From assembly GCA_017626145.1 (NCBI GenBank), contig JAGAJK010000034.1, positions 124,001 to 188,000 on the forward strand: a DNA stretch of 64,000 nucleotides, in the 5' to 3' direction. A program made the translations under genes and the position numbers. Source of the DNA: Clostridia bacterium (GTDB lineage: Bacteria; Bacillota; Clostridia; RGIG6154). The notes under the pieces are model-generated. The model had not been told where the DNA came from and did no database searches. It worked only from the letters and a program-made list of their open reading frames with translations. How positions within the stretch are numbered: the stretch's first letter is position 1; the number at the start of each line of letters is the position of its first letter. Of this stretch, positions 42,896 to 51,455 are shown piece after piece.

Positions 42896-43041
42896 GCTAC
42901 GTATCTTAATATTCCCAAACACAGCTTTGCGTTAGGTAAAAACGCAGGCTTAGATTGTCATATCTGTGTTTGGTGTGAGATGCGTAGCAGCACATATCGA
43001 AGCTGCGTTTTTCATGCGTGGCTTCGGTCACGCATTTTTTA
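42896..43041 (+). ncRNA. Structured leader RNA with terminator, candidate riboswitch or attenuator
   Basis: P1: GCTACGTATCT (42896-42906) with AGATGCGTAGC (42978-42988). P2: CCAAACACAG (42915-42924) with CTGTGTTTGG (42964-42973). P3: TGCGTT/AACGCA (42928-42933 and 42941-42946). A GCAGC/GCTGC stem (42987-43006) shares bases with P1. Terminator ATGCGTG-N8-CACGCAT plus T-run (43014-43041). The RBS of the next gene begins only 7 bp later. I do not recognise it as any riboswitch class I know well. Confidence 0.6.
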
Positions 43042-43061
43042 TATTTTAGGAGGTTTTTACT

Positions 43062-43568
43062 ATGAACGAAAAAGTCCGCGAGTTCCTTGAGATGTGTAAA
43101 GAAGAGGAAATAAGGAGAAAATCGGAAACAGACAAAGTAACGAATGAGGAAAAAAACAAGCTACTTATTGATTTAGGTTTGTACGAAGAGGTGCCTTCTC
43201 CAAACGGTAAGTACAGCAAGGAATACCCGAATTTTATCGGATGTGATGAAAACGGCACTCCTATGTATTGCAAGTATGTTCCCGTTGATGTTACTGATGA
43301 GGAGTTTGAAAAAATAAAAAAATGTGCAAGCACACTTAGTTCGAATATAACTGAAGATGAAACAGAATCATATAAAAACGGTGTTGCGACAACATTGACA
43401 GTTATTGCTTGGGTGACATACATAGTTGGATTTATTGCAGGGCTATTACTTTGTGATGAAGTAGTGGCTTTGGGAATAGCAGAAATTGCAGCAACATTTA
43501 TAAGCGGAACTACTTTTCTTGGTTTTGCTGAAATCATTAAATTATTACAGGCTATTAAAAATAAATAA
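43062..43568 (+). CDS. Membrane protein of unknown function behind the structured leader
   Basis: 168 residues. The charged cytoplasmic N-terminal half (about 1-105) contains Leu-Leu-Ile-Asp-Leu-Gly-Leu-Tyr-Glu-Glu and Val-Pro-Val-Asp-Val-Thr-Asp-Glu-Glu-Phe-Glu. Similar phrases are common in small, unnamed proteins of gut Clostridia. Two hydrophobic helices follow (about 107-130 and 133-155). RBS AGGAGG (43048-43053) follows the terminator of the leader RNA, so expression probably needs read-through. Confidence 0.75.
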   Translation: MNEKVREFLEMCKEEEIRRKSETDKVTNEEKNKLLIDLGLYEEVPSPNGKYSKEYPNFIGCDENGTPMYCKYVPVDVTDEEFEKIKKCASTLSSNITEDETESYKNGVATTLTVIAWVTYIVGFIAGLLLCDEVVALGIAEIAATFISGTTFLGFAEIIKLLQAIKNK

Positions 43569-43576
43569 TACGGAAT

Positions 43577-43612
43577 ACAAAAGCTTCTCCAAATGGAGAA
43601 GCTTTTGTTATA
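43577..43612. terminator. Bidirectional terminator
   Basis: AAAAGCTTCTCC and GGAGAAGCTTTT pair across AAAT, between two convergent genes. Confidence 0.85.
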
Positions 43613-43617
43613 TGTTA

Positions 43618-45297
43618 CTACATATTTAAATCAACAGGTGATTCGCCCTCAAAGGGAATTTCGCCGTAGATTGTTTCTGCAAGGGCTTTCATCATTTCTG
43701 CGCTGACGCTGTAGGTGTTGATAAATGCATCTGCACCCTGCATTATAAAGTGGTGCATATATGGGTAGCCGAAGGAAACGCCGATTGTTTTTTCCTTACC
43801 GCTGGTAAATGCGTGTAAGTAAGTTTTGAGTTCATCACCGAAAAGTGAGGGTGGGCCCATAGGCTCGTGAGGGCCTACATATGTTGCATAAATTATAAGG
43901 TCATTCTTTTCCGAAATTTCAGCTAAAGCTTCGTTGTTTACAAGTCTTCTCTGAATGGTAACCTGTGCACCTCGGTCTTCGAATTCCTTTTTAAGAGGCT
44001 GGAGTTTATCGATAAAGTAATCAGCGTGAGTCGAAACGATTATTGTTACATTTTTAACCTTGTCTTTGCTAAAGGGCAGGATGTTTTCTCTGTCACGGAT
44101 AAGGGTTACTGCCTTTCTTGCAACCTTCATATTTACTTCACGGGTTTTGGGTGCTTCAATATCGGAAGTGCTCTTAACAAGTCTGTATCCATCGTCAAAA
44201 AGACCTAACTTTTCTTTCATATCAAGAACTCTTCTGCAGCCGTCATTTATTCGATCGATTGAAATTCTGCCGTCTAAAACAGCCTGCTTTATTATTTCGC
44301 CTGTGTTTGGCTGAACGCCTAAAATAACGTCGTTACCTGCGTTTACTATTTCAACGATTAAGTCTTCATAAGGCATAAGTGTGTAAAGTGACGCCATCTG
44401 TATTCCGTCGGTAATTACAACGCCATCAAAGCCCATTTCGTTCTTTAAAAGGTCTGTTATAACCTTTTTGGAAATTGTAGACGGTCTTATTCTTCCGTTT
44501 ACAACAGAGTTGTCAACTGCAGGGAAGCCCCTATGACTTATCATAATTGAATATATACCACCGTCAATCATCCTCTGGAACACGCTTCCTGCTTCTTTTT
44601 GCCATTCTTCCTTTGAAATATCAAGTGAGTGAGAGCAGAAATGAGAATCAATAAAGCCTATTTTTTCGTGGGCAGGGCCTGCACCGCCGGGGAAATGCTT
44701 TGCTGTTGCCGCTACGCCCTCACTTTGCATACCTCTTGCGTGAGCAAGTGCAAGACGAACCTGCTTGTCGGTATCGTGAGGTGAATATGAACGGATAACG
44801 CTGTGTGTATATTTACCGCAAAGGTCAACAACGGGAGTCCATCTCCAGTTAACACCTGCGCACCTTAGTTCACGAGCAATTGCCGCACCCATTTCGTAAA
44901 CTAATTCTTCATCATTTGTAGCACCCATTGCAAGCGGAGGGCAGGTTGTTGTTAAATCCCAGAAAAGCGGACCTGCGCCCGATGCCTCTGCATCAAGACA
45001 AGTAAGTGCGGGAATTTCATAGCAATCTGATTCTCGTTGCAAAAATGCACCGTATTCAGAAGATTTATCAACTTCACCGTGTGAAAATTCTGCCATATCG
45101 GTTCCGCGGCTTGCGGTTCCCGTCTGTGCCCAGAGTGAACCGTATTTTTCTTTCCTAAGAACATCTTCTCTCTCTTCCCAGGTTCTGAAAATGTTATGGT
45201 CAATCTCAGTTTTTCTGCAGATATCCCACTGATATCCAAGTAAAAGCTGACCTATTTTCTGTTCGAGGGTAAGTTCTGAGAGTAATGGTTTTTTCAT
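43618..45297 (-). CDS. Glycoside hydrolase family 3 enzyme
   Basis: 559 residues, no signal peptide. GH3 barrel with Ala-Lys-His-Phe-Pro-Gly-Gly (about 198-204), Met-Ile-Ser-His-Arg-Gly and the nucleophile region Val-Val-Ile-Thr-Asp-Gly-Ile-Gln-Met. A second alpha/beta domain (about 390-550) follows. No fibronectin-type or PA14 domain. Activity is beta-glucosidase or N-acetylhexosaminidase type and cannot be narrowed. Single gene with its own upstream region. Confidence 0.92.
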   Translation of the reverse strand: MKKPLLSELTLEQKIGQLLLGYQWDICRKTEIDHNIFRTWEEREDVLRKEKYGSLWAQTGTASRGTDMAEFSHGEVDKSSEYGAFLQRESDCYEIPALTCLDAEASGAGPLFWDLTTTCPPLAMGATNDEELVYEMGAAIARELRCAGVNWRWTPVVDLCGKYTHSVIRSYSPHDTDKQVRLALAHARGMQSEGVAATAKHFPGGAGPAHEKIGFIDSHFCSHSLDISKEEWQKEAGSVFQRMIDGGIYSIMISHRGFPAVDNSVVNGRIRPSTISKKVITDLLKNEMGFDGVVITDGIQMASLYTLMPYEDLIVEIVNAGNDVILGVQPNTGEIIKQAVLDGRISIDRINDGCRRVLDMKEKLGLFDDGYRLVKSTSDIEAPKTREVNMKVARKAVTLIRDRENILPFSKDKVKNVTIIVSTHADYFIDKLQPLKKEFEDRGAQVTIQRRLVNNEALAEISEKNDLIIYATYVGPHEPMGPPSLFGDELKTYLHAFTSGKEKTIGVSFGYPYMHHFIMQGADAFINTYSVSAEMMKALAETIYGEIPFEGESPVDLNM

Positions 45298-45540
45298 TAT
45301 TCTATCCCCTTTCGGACATACTTTAATTTACTATATTATAGTATTATTTCAAGGTTTGTCAATGGGTTTCTTTAATTAATATATGCACTTTTTCACAGTG
45401 ATCGCACATTGATAAAGCTTATTTCAGGTGTTGTACTGCAATCGGTTGCAAAAAAGCTTAATATGTCTGTATCTGTAGTGCTTAAGCTTGTTATGAAAAG
45501 CAATCTGAATTAAAAATTTATTTTGGTATTATATAAAAAA
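45298..45540. other. Non-coding gap with a short gene remnant
   Basis: 243 bp without a full gene. Around 45427-45513 a frame of about 29 codons (ending Ser-Asn-Leu-Asn, stop at 45511) reads like the end of a small helix-turn-helix protein. No start or RBS. Confidence 0.35.
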
Positions 45541-45580
45541 CGAGGTCGTTGCTTCACTTAATTGAGGCAACGACCTTTGT
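45541..45580 (-). terminator. htpG terminator
   Basis: On the minus strand AGGTCGTTGCCTC pairs with GAAGCAACGACCT and is followed by CGTTTTTT. Confidence 0.85.
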
Positions 45581-45586
45581 CAGTTT

Positions 45587-47461
45587 TTACAGTAATTCAC
45601 AAATACTTTCGGTAAATGCAACCGCATCGTCAACAGGTAACCCTTCAATTAAAAGTGCGCTGTTATAAAGAACGGATGCATACTTTTTAAGCTTATCCTG
45701 ATTGGTTTCAAACATTTCTTTCATTGTTGCATAAATCTTATGGTCGGTATTGATTTCAAGAACCTTCTGTGCGGAAATTTTGTTGTCATTTCCGGGCATT
45801 GAATTTAATACCTTTTCCATTTCAATTGTGATTTCACCCTCTGTTGAAAGGCATACGGGGTGAGTTTTAAGTCTCTTTGATGCTTTTACCGAAACAACCT
45901 TTCCGTCAAGTGCTTCTTTAACGAAATCAAAGATTTTTGTATCTTCCTCTTTAACTTCCTTTTCTTCTGTTTCAAAACCAAGGTCGCTGTCGCTTATGGA
46001 TTTGAATTCCTTTTCAGCGTAGGTCATAAGCATACGGATTGCAAATTCGTCAACCTCGTCTGTCATATAAAGGATTTCGTAGCCCTTGTCAAGAACCTGT
46101 TCAGCCTGAGGAAGCTTTGAGATTTTTTCTGCACTTTCACCCGATGCAAAGTAAATGTATTTCTGGTCTTCCTTCATTCTTTCAACATATTCTTTTAATG
46201 TTGTAAGCTTTGTTTCATATGATGAAACGAACATAATAAGATCCTGAAGCAATTCTTTGTCCTTGCCGAAGTTGTTATAAATGCCGAACTTTAACTGCTT
46301 TGCAAAGGAATTATAAAATTCTTCATAATTTTCACGGTCATTCTTCTGCATTGCAAGAAGCTCGCTCTGAATCTTCTTTTCAAGACGGGAAGCTATGATC
46401 TTAAGCTGTCTGTCGTGCTGAAGAATTTCACGGGAAATATTTAAAGATAAGTCTGCAGAATCAACAAGACCCTTAACGAAGCTAAAGCAGTCGGGAACCA
46501 AATCTGCACATTTTTCCATTATCATAACGCCGTTTGAGTATAATTCAAGACCCTTTTCGTATTCCTTTGTGTAATAATCGTAAGGTGCTTTTTTAGGAAT
46601 GTATAAAAGTGCTGTGTAGCTTGCCGCACCGTCTGCACTTGTTCTTATAACCTTTGCAGGGTCCTGCCAGTCACGGAACTTGTCCTTGTAATATGTGTTG
46701 TATTCTTCGTCAGTAACTTCGCTTTTGTTCTTTCTCCAGATTGGAACCATAGAGTTTAAAACTTCATCTTCCATAACTGTTTCTGTTTTAGGCTCTTCAC
46801 CTTCGGGTGCGTCCTTTGTTACTGTTTTTGTGCAAAGCATTTTGATAGGATATTTAATGTAATCGGAATACTTTTTAACAAGATGCTTTAAGGTATACTC
46901 TTCTAAATATTCGCTGTATTTATCGTCATCGGTATCAGCCTTTATATAAAGGGTGATAACTGTTCCCGTATCCTTTTTGTCGCAGGGGTTTATGGTGTAG
47001 CCGTCGCTGCCTGAGGATTCCCATATAAATGCCTCGTCGCTGTTATGAGCTTTTGATTCAACTGTAATTCTGTCCGCAACCATAAACGCAGAATAAAAAC
47101 CGACACCGAACTGACCTATTATATCAACATCGTCCTTTTTCTCATTTTCGGTTTTAAAGGCAAGTGAGCCGCTTTTTGCGATAGTACCTAAATTAGTCTC
47201 AAGCTCTTCCTTTGTCATACCGATACCTGTATCGGTAATAACTAATTTACGGGCAAATTTATCAGAAGCAAGTCTTATATAAAAGTTTTCTCTGTCGAAC
47301 TTTATGTTTTCATCCGAAAGTGAAAGATAATAGTATTTATCAATTGCGTCTGACGCATTTGAAATAAGCTCACGAATGAAAATTTCCTTATGTGTGTAAA
47401 TTGAGTTAATCATCATATCCATAAGTCTTTTTGACTCGGATTTGAACTGCTTTTTAGCCAT
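45587..47461 (-). CDS. htpG: Chaperone HtpG (Hsp90)
   Basis: 624 residues, normal length. GHKL ATPase motifs Glu-Leu-Ile-Ser-Asn-Ala-Ser-Asp-Ala (about 33-41), Asp-Thr-Gly-Ile-Gly-Met and Gly-Gln-Phe-Gly-Val-Gly-Phe-Tyr-Ser, then middle and dimerisation domains. The gene is preceded by a perfect CIRCE operator, so heat-shock control by HrcA is expected. RBS GGAGGAAA. Confidence 0.97.
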   Translation of the reverse strand: MAKKQFKSESKRLMDMMINSIYTHKEIFIRELISNASDAIDKYYYLSLSDENIKFDRENFYIRLASDKFARKLVITDTGIGMTKEELETNLGTIAKSGSLAFKTENEKKDDVDIIGQFGVGFYSAFMVADRITVESKAHNSDEAFIWESSGSDGYTINPCDKKDTGTVITLYIKADTDDDKYSEYLEEYTLKHLVKKYSDYIKYPIKMLCTKTVTKDAPEGEEPKTETVMEDEVLNSMVPIWRKNKSEVTDEEYNTYYKDKFRDWQDPAKVIRTSADGAASYTALLYIPKKAPYDYYTKEYEKGLELYSNGVMIMEKCADLVPDCFSFVKGLVDSADLSLNISREILQHDRQLKIIASRLEKKIQSELLAMQKNDRENYEEFYNSFAKQLKFGIYNNFGKDKELLQDLIMFVSSYETKLTTLKEYVERMKEDQKYIYFASGESAEKISKLPQAEQVLDKGYEILYMTDEVDEFAIRMLMTYAEKEFKSISDSDLGFETEEKEVKEEDTKIFDFVKEALDGKVVSVKASKRLKTHPVCLSTEGEITIEMEKVLNSMPGNDNKISAQKVLEINTDHKIYATMKEMFETNQDKLKKYASVLYNSALLIEGLPVDDAVAFTESICELL

Positions 47462-47474
47462 AGTATTTCCTCCT

Positions 47475-47501
47475 TTAGCACTCGACGTCTTAGAGTGCTA
47501 A
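47475..47501. promoter_or_regulatory. CIRCE operator (HrcA site) of htpG
   Basis: TTAGCACTC-N9-GAGTGCTAA, an exact match to the CIRCE consensus, 14 bp before the htpG start. Confidence 0.95.
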
Positions 47502-47541
47502 CTGTATTTTACCACTTTTTTCTGTTTTGTCAATAGATAAC

Positions 47542-47570
47542 TTGTAAATTTCACAAATTTATGTTATACT
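47542..47570 (+). promoter_or_regulatory. trpS promoter
   Basis: TTGTAA (47542-47547), 17-bp spacer, TATACT (47565-47570), 30 bp before trpS. No T-box. Confidence 0.65.
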
Positions 47571-47599
47571 GTTTCTATATGTGAAAGGAAGTAGACAAA

Positions 47600-48580
47600 A
47601 TGAAAAAAAGAATTTTCAGCGGAATCCAGCCTTCGGGTATGCTTACTATAGGAAACTATCTGGGAGCAATCAAAAACTGGACGAAGCTTGTTGACGAATA
47701 CGAGTGTATTTTCTCGGTTGTGGATTTGCACGCAATAACTGTACGTCAGGACCCTAAGGAATTAAATGAAAGATGTATATCTCTTCTTGCTCAGTACATC
47801 GCCTGCGGTCTTGACCCTGAAAAGTGCATTATGTTTATGCAGTCACACGTGCCTGCTCATACTCAGCTTTCATGGGTGCTTAATTGCTATACATATATGG
47901 GTGAGTTATCGAGAATGACACAGTTTAAGGATAAATCGGAAAGACATGCAGATAATATAAACGCAGGTCTGTTTACTTATCCTGTTTTAATGGCATCGGA
48001 TATCCTTTTGTATAATGCAGACCTTGTTCCCGTAGGTCACGACCAGATGCAACACCTTGAGCTTACCCGTGATGTTGCGGAAAGATTCAACGGCATCTAT
48101 GGCGATACCTTTATTGTTCCTGATGCATACATCGGCAAGACGGGAGCAAGAGTAATGGATTTGTCAGACCCTACAAAGAAAATGTCAAAATCTGTTCCTA
48201 ACGGTATGGTTGCACTTTTGGAAGAGCCTGCTTCAATTATGAAGAAATTTAAAAGAGCCGTTACCGATTCAATGGGTTATGTTAAGTTTGAAGAGGGAAG
48301 AGACGGTATTAATAATCTTCTTTCCATTTACTGTGCAACTACTTCAAAAACAATAGAGGAAGCAGAAAAGGAATTTGAAGGTAAAGGCTACGGCGACTTT
48401 AAAAAAGCAATTGCCGAAGCAGTAATTGCCGAGCTTGAACCTATTCAGGCAAAGCATAAAGAGCTTATGGACAATAAGGATTATCTTGAAAGCATTTATA
48501 AAAATGGTGCACAGAAGGCAAATGAAATTGCTCAGGGCACACTTAAGACAGTATACGAAAAGGTTGGCTTTATTGTCTGA
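47600..48580 (+). CDS. trpS: Tryptophanyl-tRNA synthetase
   Basis: 326 residues, standard bacterial length. Gly-Ile-Gln-Pro-Ser-Gly-Met-Leu-Thr-Ile-Gly-Asn (HIGH-equivalent, residues 7-18), Gly-His-Asp-Gln-x-Gln-His and Lys-Met-Ser-Lys-Ser (about 197-201). RBS GAAAGGAAG. Ends 17 bp before the wecA-like gene, so the three genes to 50788 probably form an operon. Confidence 0.97.
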   Translation: MKKRIFSGIQPSGMLTIGNYLGAIKNWTKLVDEYECIFSVVDLHAITVRQDPKELNERCISLLAQYIACGLDPEKCIMFMQSHVPAHTQLSWVLNCYTYMGELSRMTQFKDKSERHADNINAGLFTYPVLMASDILLYNADLVPVGHDQMQHLELTRDVAERFNGIYGDTFIVPDAYIGKTGARVMDLSDPTKKMSKSVPNGMVALLEEPASIMKKFKRAVTDSMGYVKFEEGRDGINNLLSIYCATTSKTIEEAEKEFEGKGYGDFKKAIAEAVIAELEPIQAKHKELMDNKDYLESIYKNGAQKANEIAQGTLKTVYEKVGFIV

Positions 48581-48597
48581 TTTTCCGGAGGACTTAA

Positions 48598-49629
48598 ATG
48601 AACGATATGATAAAAATTGTTCTTGCATTTTTTGTGGCACTCGGCATTGCGTTTGCTTCAACACCGCTTGCAAAGCTGACCGCAGAAAAAATTGGGGCTA
48701 TAGATGTTCCCAGAGATGCAAGACGTATGCATAAAACACCTATTCCCCGTCTCGGTGGAATTGCTATATATTTCGGTTTTGTGGCATCGTTTTTATTTTT
48801 CGGAGTGCTTACACCCGAAATGCTGGGAATTCTTGCCGGTTCCGTTATAATAGTAATTTTAGGTATTCTTGATGACCGCAAGCCTATAAAGGCATCCGTT
48901 AAATTTTTAGTTCAGCTTGTTGCGGCAACAGTAGTTGCCTTAAGCGGCGTGAAAATCGAGGTTTTTACAAACCCTCTCCTTTTCTCGTCTCAGGAATATC
49001 TTATTTTGGGAAGCCTTTCGATTCCGGTAACGGTTTTGTGGATTGCCGCTGTTACAAATGCAGTTAATTTAATTGACGGTCTTGACGGTCTTGCGGCAGG
49101 CGTTGCTTCAATTTCGTCGGTTTGTCTGCTGGTTATTGCACTTATGTTCAGCGAAACGAATATTGCTGTGTTTACAGCGTGCATTGCAGGTGCGTGTATT
49201 GGATTTTTACCGTACAACCTTAATCCTGCAAAAATATTTATGGGCGATTCGGGAGCACTGTTTTTAGGCTTCGTGCTTGCCTGTATTTCCATTGAAGGTG
49301 TGTTTAAGGCGTATGCTGTAATTTCCTTTGCAGTTCCGCTTTTGGTGCTTGCACTTCCTATTTTTGACACAACTATAGCAATACTTCGCAGAATCAAGAA
49401 TAAAAAACCTATTATGCAGCCGGACAGAGGACATCTTCATCACAGACTTATTGATATGGGTTTTAACCAGAAGCAGGCGGTTCTTATTTTATATTTAATC
49501 GCAGGACTTCTTGGATTAAGCGCAATTGTTCTTACAAGATTCGGTATGCTTATGGCACTTGGATTGCTCTTGATAGCAGTAGCTGTTATAATTATTACTG
49601 TGATAATCAGAAAATGTAAAGGTAAATAG
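48598..49629 (+). CDS. Undecaprenyl-phosphate GlcNAc-1-phosphate transferase (WecA/TagO type)
   Basis: 343 residues, about ten or eleven membrane helices. Asp-Asp-Arg-Lys (about 95), Asn-Leu-Ile-Asp-Gly-Leu-Asp-Gly-Leu (about 158), Gly-Asp-Ser-Gly-Ala-Leu and Asp-Arg-Gly-His-Leu-His-His-Arg-Leu are the conserved loops. Starts wall-polymer or polysaccharide synthesis on the lipid carrier. Followed 19 bp later by the UDP-GlcNAc epimerase, a common pairing. Confidence 0.94.
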   Translation: MNDMIKIVLAFFVALGIAFASTPLAKLTAEKIGAIDVPRDARRMHKTPIPRLGGIAIYFGFVASFLFFGVLTPEMLGILAGSVIIVILGILDDRKPIKASVKFLVQLVAATVVALSGVKIEVFTNPLLFSSQEYLILGSLSIPVTVLWIAAVTNAVNLIDGLDGLAAGVASISSVCLLVIALMFSETNIAVFTACIAGACIGFLPYNLNPAKIFMGDSGALFLGFVLACISIEGVFKAYAVISFAVPLLVLALPIFDTTIAILRRIKNKKPIMQPDRGHLHHRLIDMGFNQKQAVLILYLIAGLLGLSAIVLTRFGMLMALGLLLIAVAVIIITVIIRKCKGK

Positions 49630-49648
49630 AGAAAGGATTCGATGAAAA

Positions 49649-50788
49649 ATGGTTAAGGTAATGACAATTTTCGGAACAAGACCCGAAGCAATAAAGATGG
49701 CACCGTTGGTAAAAGAGCTTGAAAAAACAGAAGGCGTAAAGTCGGTTGTAGCGGTAACCGCTCAGCACAGACAAATGCTTGACCAGGTGCTTGAAATATT
49801 TGATATCAAGCCTGATTATGACCTCAACATTATGAAGGACAGACAGACCTTAACAGGCATTATAACCAATGCTCTTACAGGTCTTGATGAAGTAATCAAA
49901 AACGAAAAGCCTGATATTGTTTTAGTTCACGGCGATACCTCAACAACCTTTGTCGGTGCTCTGGCGGCATTTTACAATATGGCTAAGGTCGGTCATGTAG
50001 AAGCAGGACTTCGTACATACGATAAATACTCTCCGTTCCCTGAAGAAATGAACCGTCAGCTTACAGGCAGAATGACAGATATGCATTTTTCTCCAACAGT
50101 TAAGAACAGAGAAAACCTTATTAAAGAAAATATTGATATTAACGACATCTATATAACAGGTAACACCGTTATTGATGCTCTTAAGACAACAGTAAAGGCT
50201 GACTACAAATTCCAGGATGAAACCTTAAAGGCTCTTGATTTTGACAACAAGAGAGTAATTTTAGTTACCGCTCACAGACGTGAAAATTTAGGTAAGCCAT
50301 TAGAGGATATCTGCGGTGCAATAAGATATATTGCAGAGAATTATGCTGATGTGGAAATCGTTTATCCCGTTCACCTTAATCCTGCGGTTAAAGAGGTTGC
50401 AGACCGTGTTTTAGGTGAGCTTAACAACGTTCACTTAATTGAACCTTTGGATGTTCAGGAATTGCACAACTTAATGGACAGATGCTATATGGTTATGACC
50501 GACTCAGGCGGAATTCAGGAAGAAGCACCTGCTCTCGGTAAGCCTGTTTTAGTTCTTCGCACCGAAACAGAAAGACCTGAAGCTGTTGAAGCAGGAACAG
50601 TTAAGCTTGCCGGTATTAAAAAGGACGTTATAATCGAGCTTGCTACAGACCTGCTTGATAATAAGGATTCTTACGAAAAAATGGCAAAGGCAGCTAACCC
50701 TTACGGTGACGGTAATGCATCAAAGCGTATCGTTGATGCAATCCTTTATAAGTTCGCAGGTAAGGAAAGACCCGCAGACTTCTGCTGA
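49649..50788 (+). CDS. wecB: UDP-N-acetylglucosamine 2-epimerase
   Basis: 379 residues. Gly-Thr-Arg-Pro-Glu-Ala-Ile-Lys-Met-Ala-Pro (about 9-19), His-Gly-Asp-Thr-Ser-Thr-Thr, Gly-His-Val-Glu-Ala-Gly-Leu-Arg-Thr and Thr-Asp-Ser-Gly-Gly-Ile-Gln-Glu-Glu. Gives UDP-ManNAc for wall glycans. Also called mnaA in Firmicutes. RBS AGAAAGG. Confidence 0.96.
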   Translation: MVKVMTIFGTRPEAIKMAPLVKELEKTEGVKSVVAVTAQHRQMLDQVLEIFDIKPDYDLNIMKDRQTLTGIITNALTGLDEVIKNEKPDIVLVHGDTSTTFVGALAAFYNMAKVGHVEAGLRTYDKYSPFPEEMNRQLTGRMTDMHFSPTVKNRENLIKENIDINDIYITGNTVIDALKTTVKADYKFQDETLKALDFDNKRVILVTAHRRENLGKPLEDICGAIRYIAENYADVEIVYPVHLNPAVKEVADRVLGELNNVHLIEPLDVQELHNLMDRCYMVMTDSGGIQEEAPALGKPVLVLRTETERPEAVEAGTVKLAGIKKDVIIELATDLLDNKDSYEKMAKAANPYGDGNASKRIVDAILYKFAGKERPADFC

Positions 50789-50929
50789 ATTTAGGAATGT
50801 AAAAAAAGTCCGGAGCGCATAAAGCATAAGAGTGATATTATTTATATTTAGAATAAGAATAGTTCTATGTTACGCAATTTTAAACGTAGGAAAAAATTCG
50901 CATTTAGCGAATTTTAAGGATTTAATAAT

Positions 50930-51040
50930 GCTTTATGCTTTGAACGAACCTCACCTAACTCGGCGTATACATATACGCCTTCGGGCTACGGGTAGCAGGT
51001 TAACATCTGCTACCTTCGGTTCGTTCAATCCGAACTCTTT
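50930..51040 (+). other. Foldable intergenic element before tRNA-Arg
   Basis: An outer helix GAACGAACC (50942-50950) with GGTTCGTTC (51018-51026) encloses two perfect hairpins, GGCGTATA-CA-TATACGCC (50962-50979) and GGTAGCAG-N8-CTGCTACC (50990-51013). The rest of 50789-51072 shows no gene. Confidence 0.55.
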
Positions 51041-51072
51041 TTCCTATTCCTGTGAGAACGAGTTTAATATAT

Positions 51073-51149
51073 GCATCCGTAGCTCACTTGGATAGAGCGC
51101 AGGACTCCGACTCCTGAGGCAGATGGTTCGACTCCATTCGGATGCGCCA
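51073..51149 (+). tRNA. tRNA-Arg (anticodon CCG)
   Basis: Acceptor GCATCCG (51073-51079) pairs with CGGATGC (51139-51145), discriminator G, encoded CCA. Anticodon stem CAGGA/TCCTG with loop CTCCGAC, anticodon CCG. T-loop TTCGACT. Confidence 0.95.
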
Positions 51150-51153
51150 GAAA

Positions 51154-51188
51154 AAGAGACATTTTTCGTTTTCGAAAAATGTCTCTTC
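51154..51188 (+). terminator. Terminator after tRNA-Arg
   Basis: AGAGACATTTTTCG pairs with CGAAAAATGTCTCT. From 51190 to 51394 nothing else is recognised. Confidence 0.8.
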
Positions 51189-51394
51189 GAGTTTGAGCGT
51201 AGCGAAAACATATCGAATTTACAAAGTAAATATATCAAGTAAACGGAGTTTGCATATCGACTAAAATATATGTCATCTGAACCATTCAGCTTTGTTTAGT
51301 ATCTGATAAAGGAAAATAACGCCGCAGGCAGTTCGTTGAGGCAGACGAGATGCGAGGCAAATCTGTTTTGCGGAAGAAATCGCCTTTTTTGTTG

Positions 51395-51423
51395 TTTACA
51401 TTAGTGAAAATTTGTGGTAAAAT
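51395..51423 (+). promoter_or_regulatory. Promoter of the ClC transporter gene
   Basis: TTTACA (51395-51400), 17-bp spacer, TAAAAT (51418-51423). Confidence 0.6.
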
Positions 51424-51455
51424 ATCTCGGATACTTAAGAAAAAGAGGAATTAAA

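Noticed and set aside
47502-47599. T-box before trpS
   Set aside because: Only a promoter and a short leader are present; no T-box core or terminator.
51190-51455. Fluoride riboswitch upstream of the ClC gene
   Set aside because: I could not find the conserved loop and pseudoknot pattern by eye.
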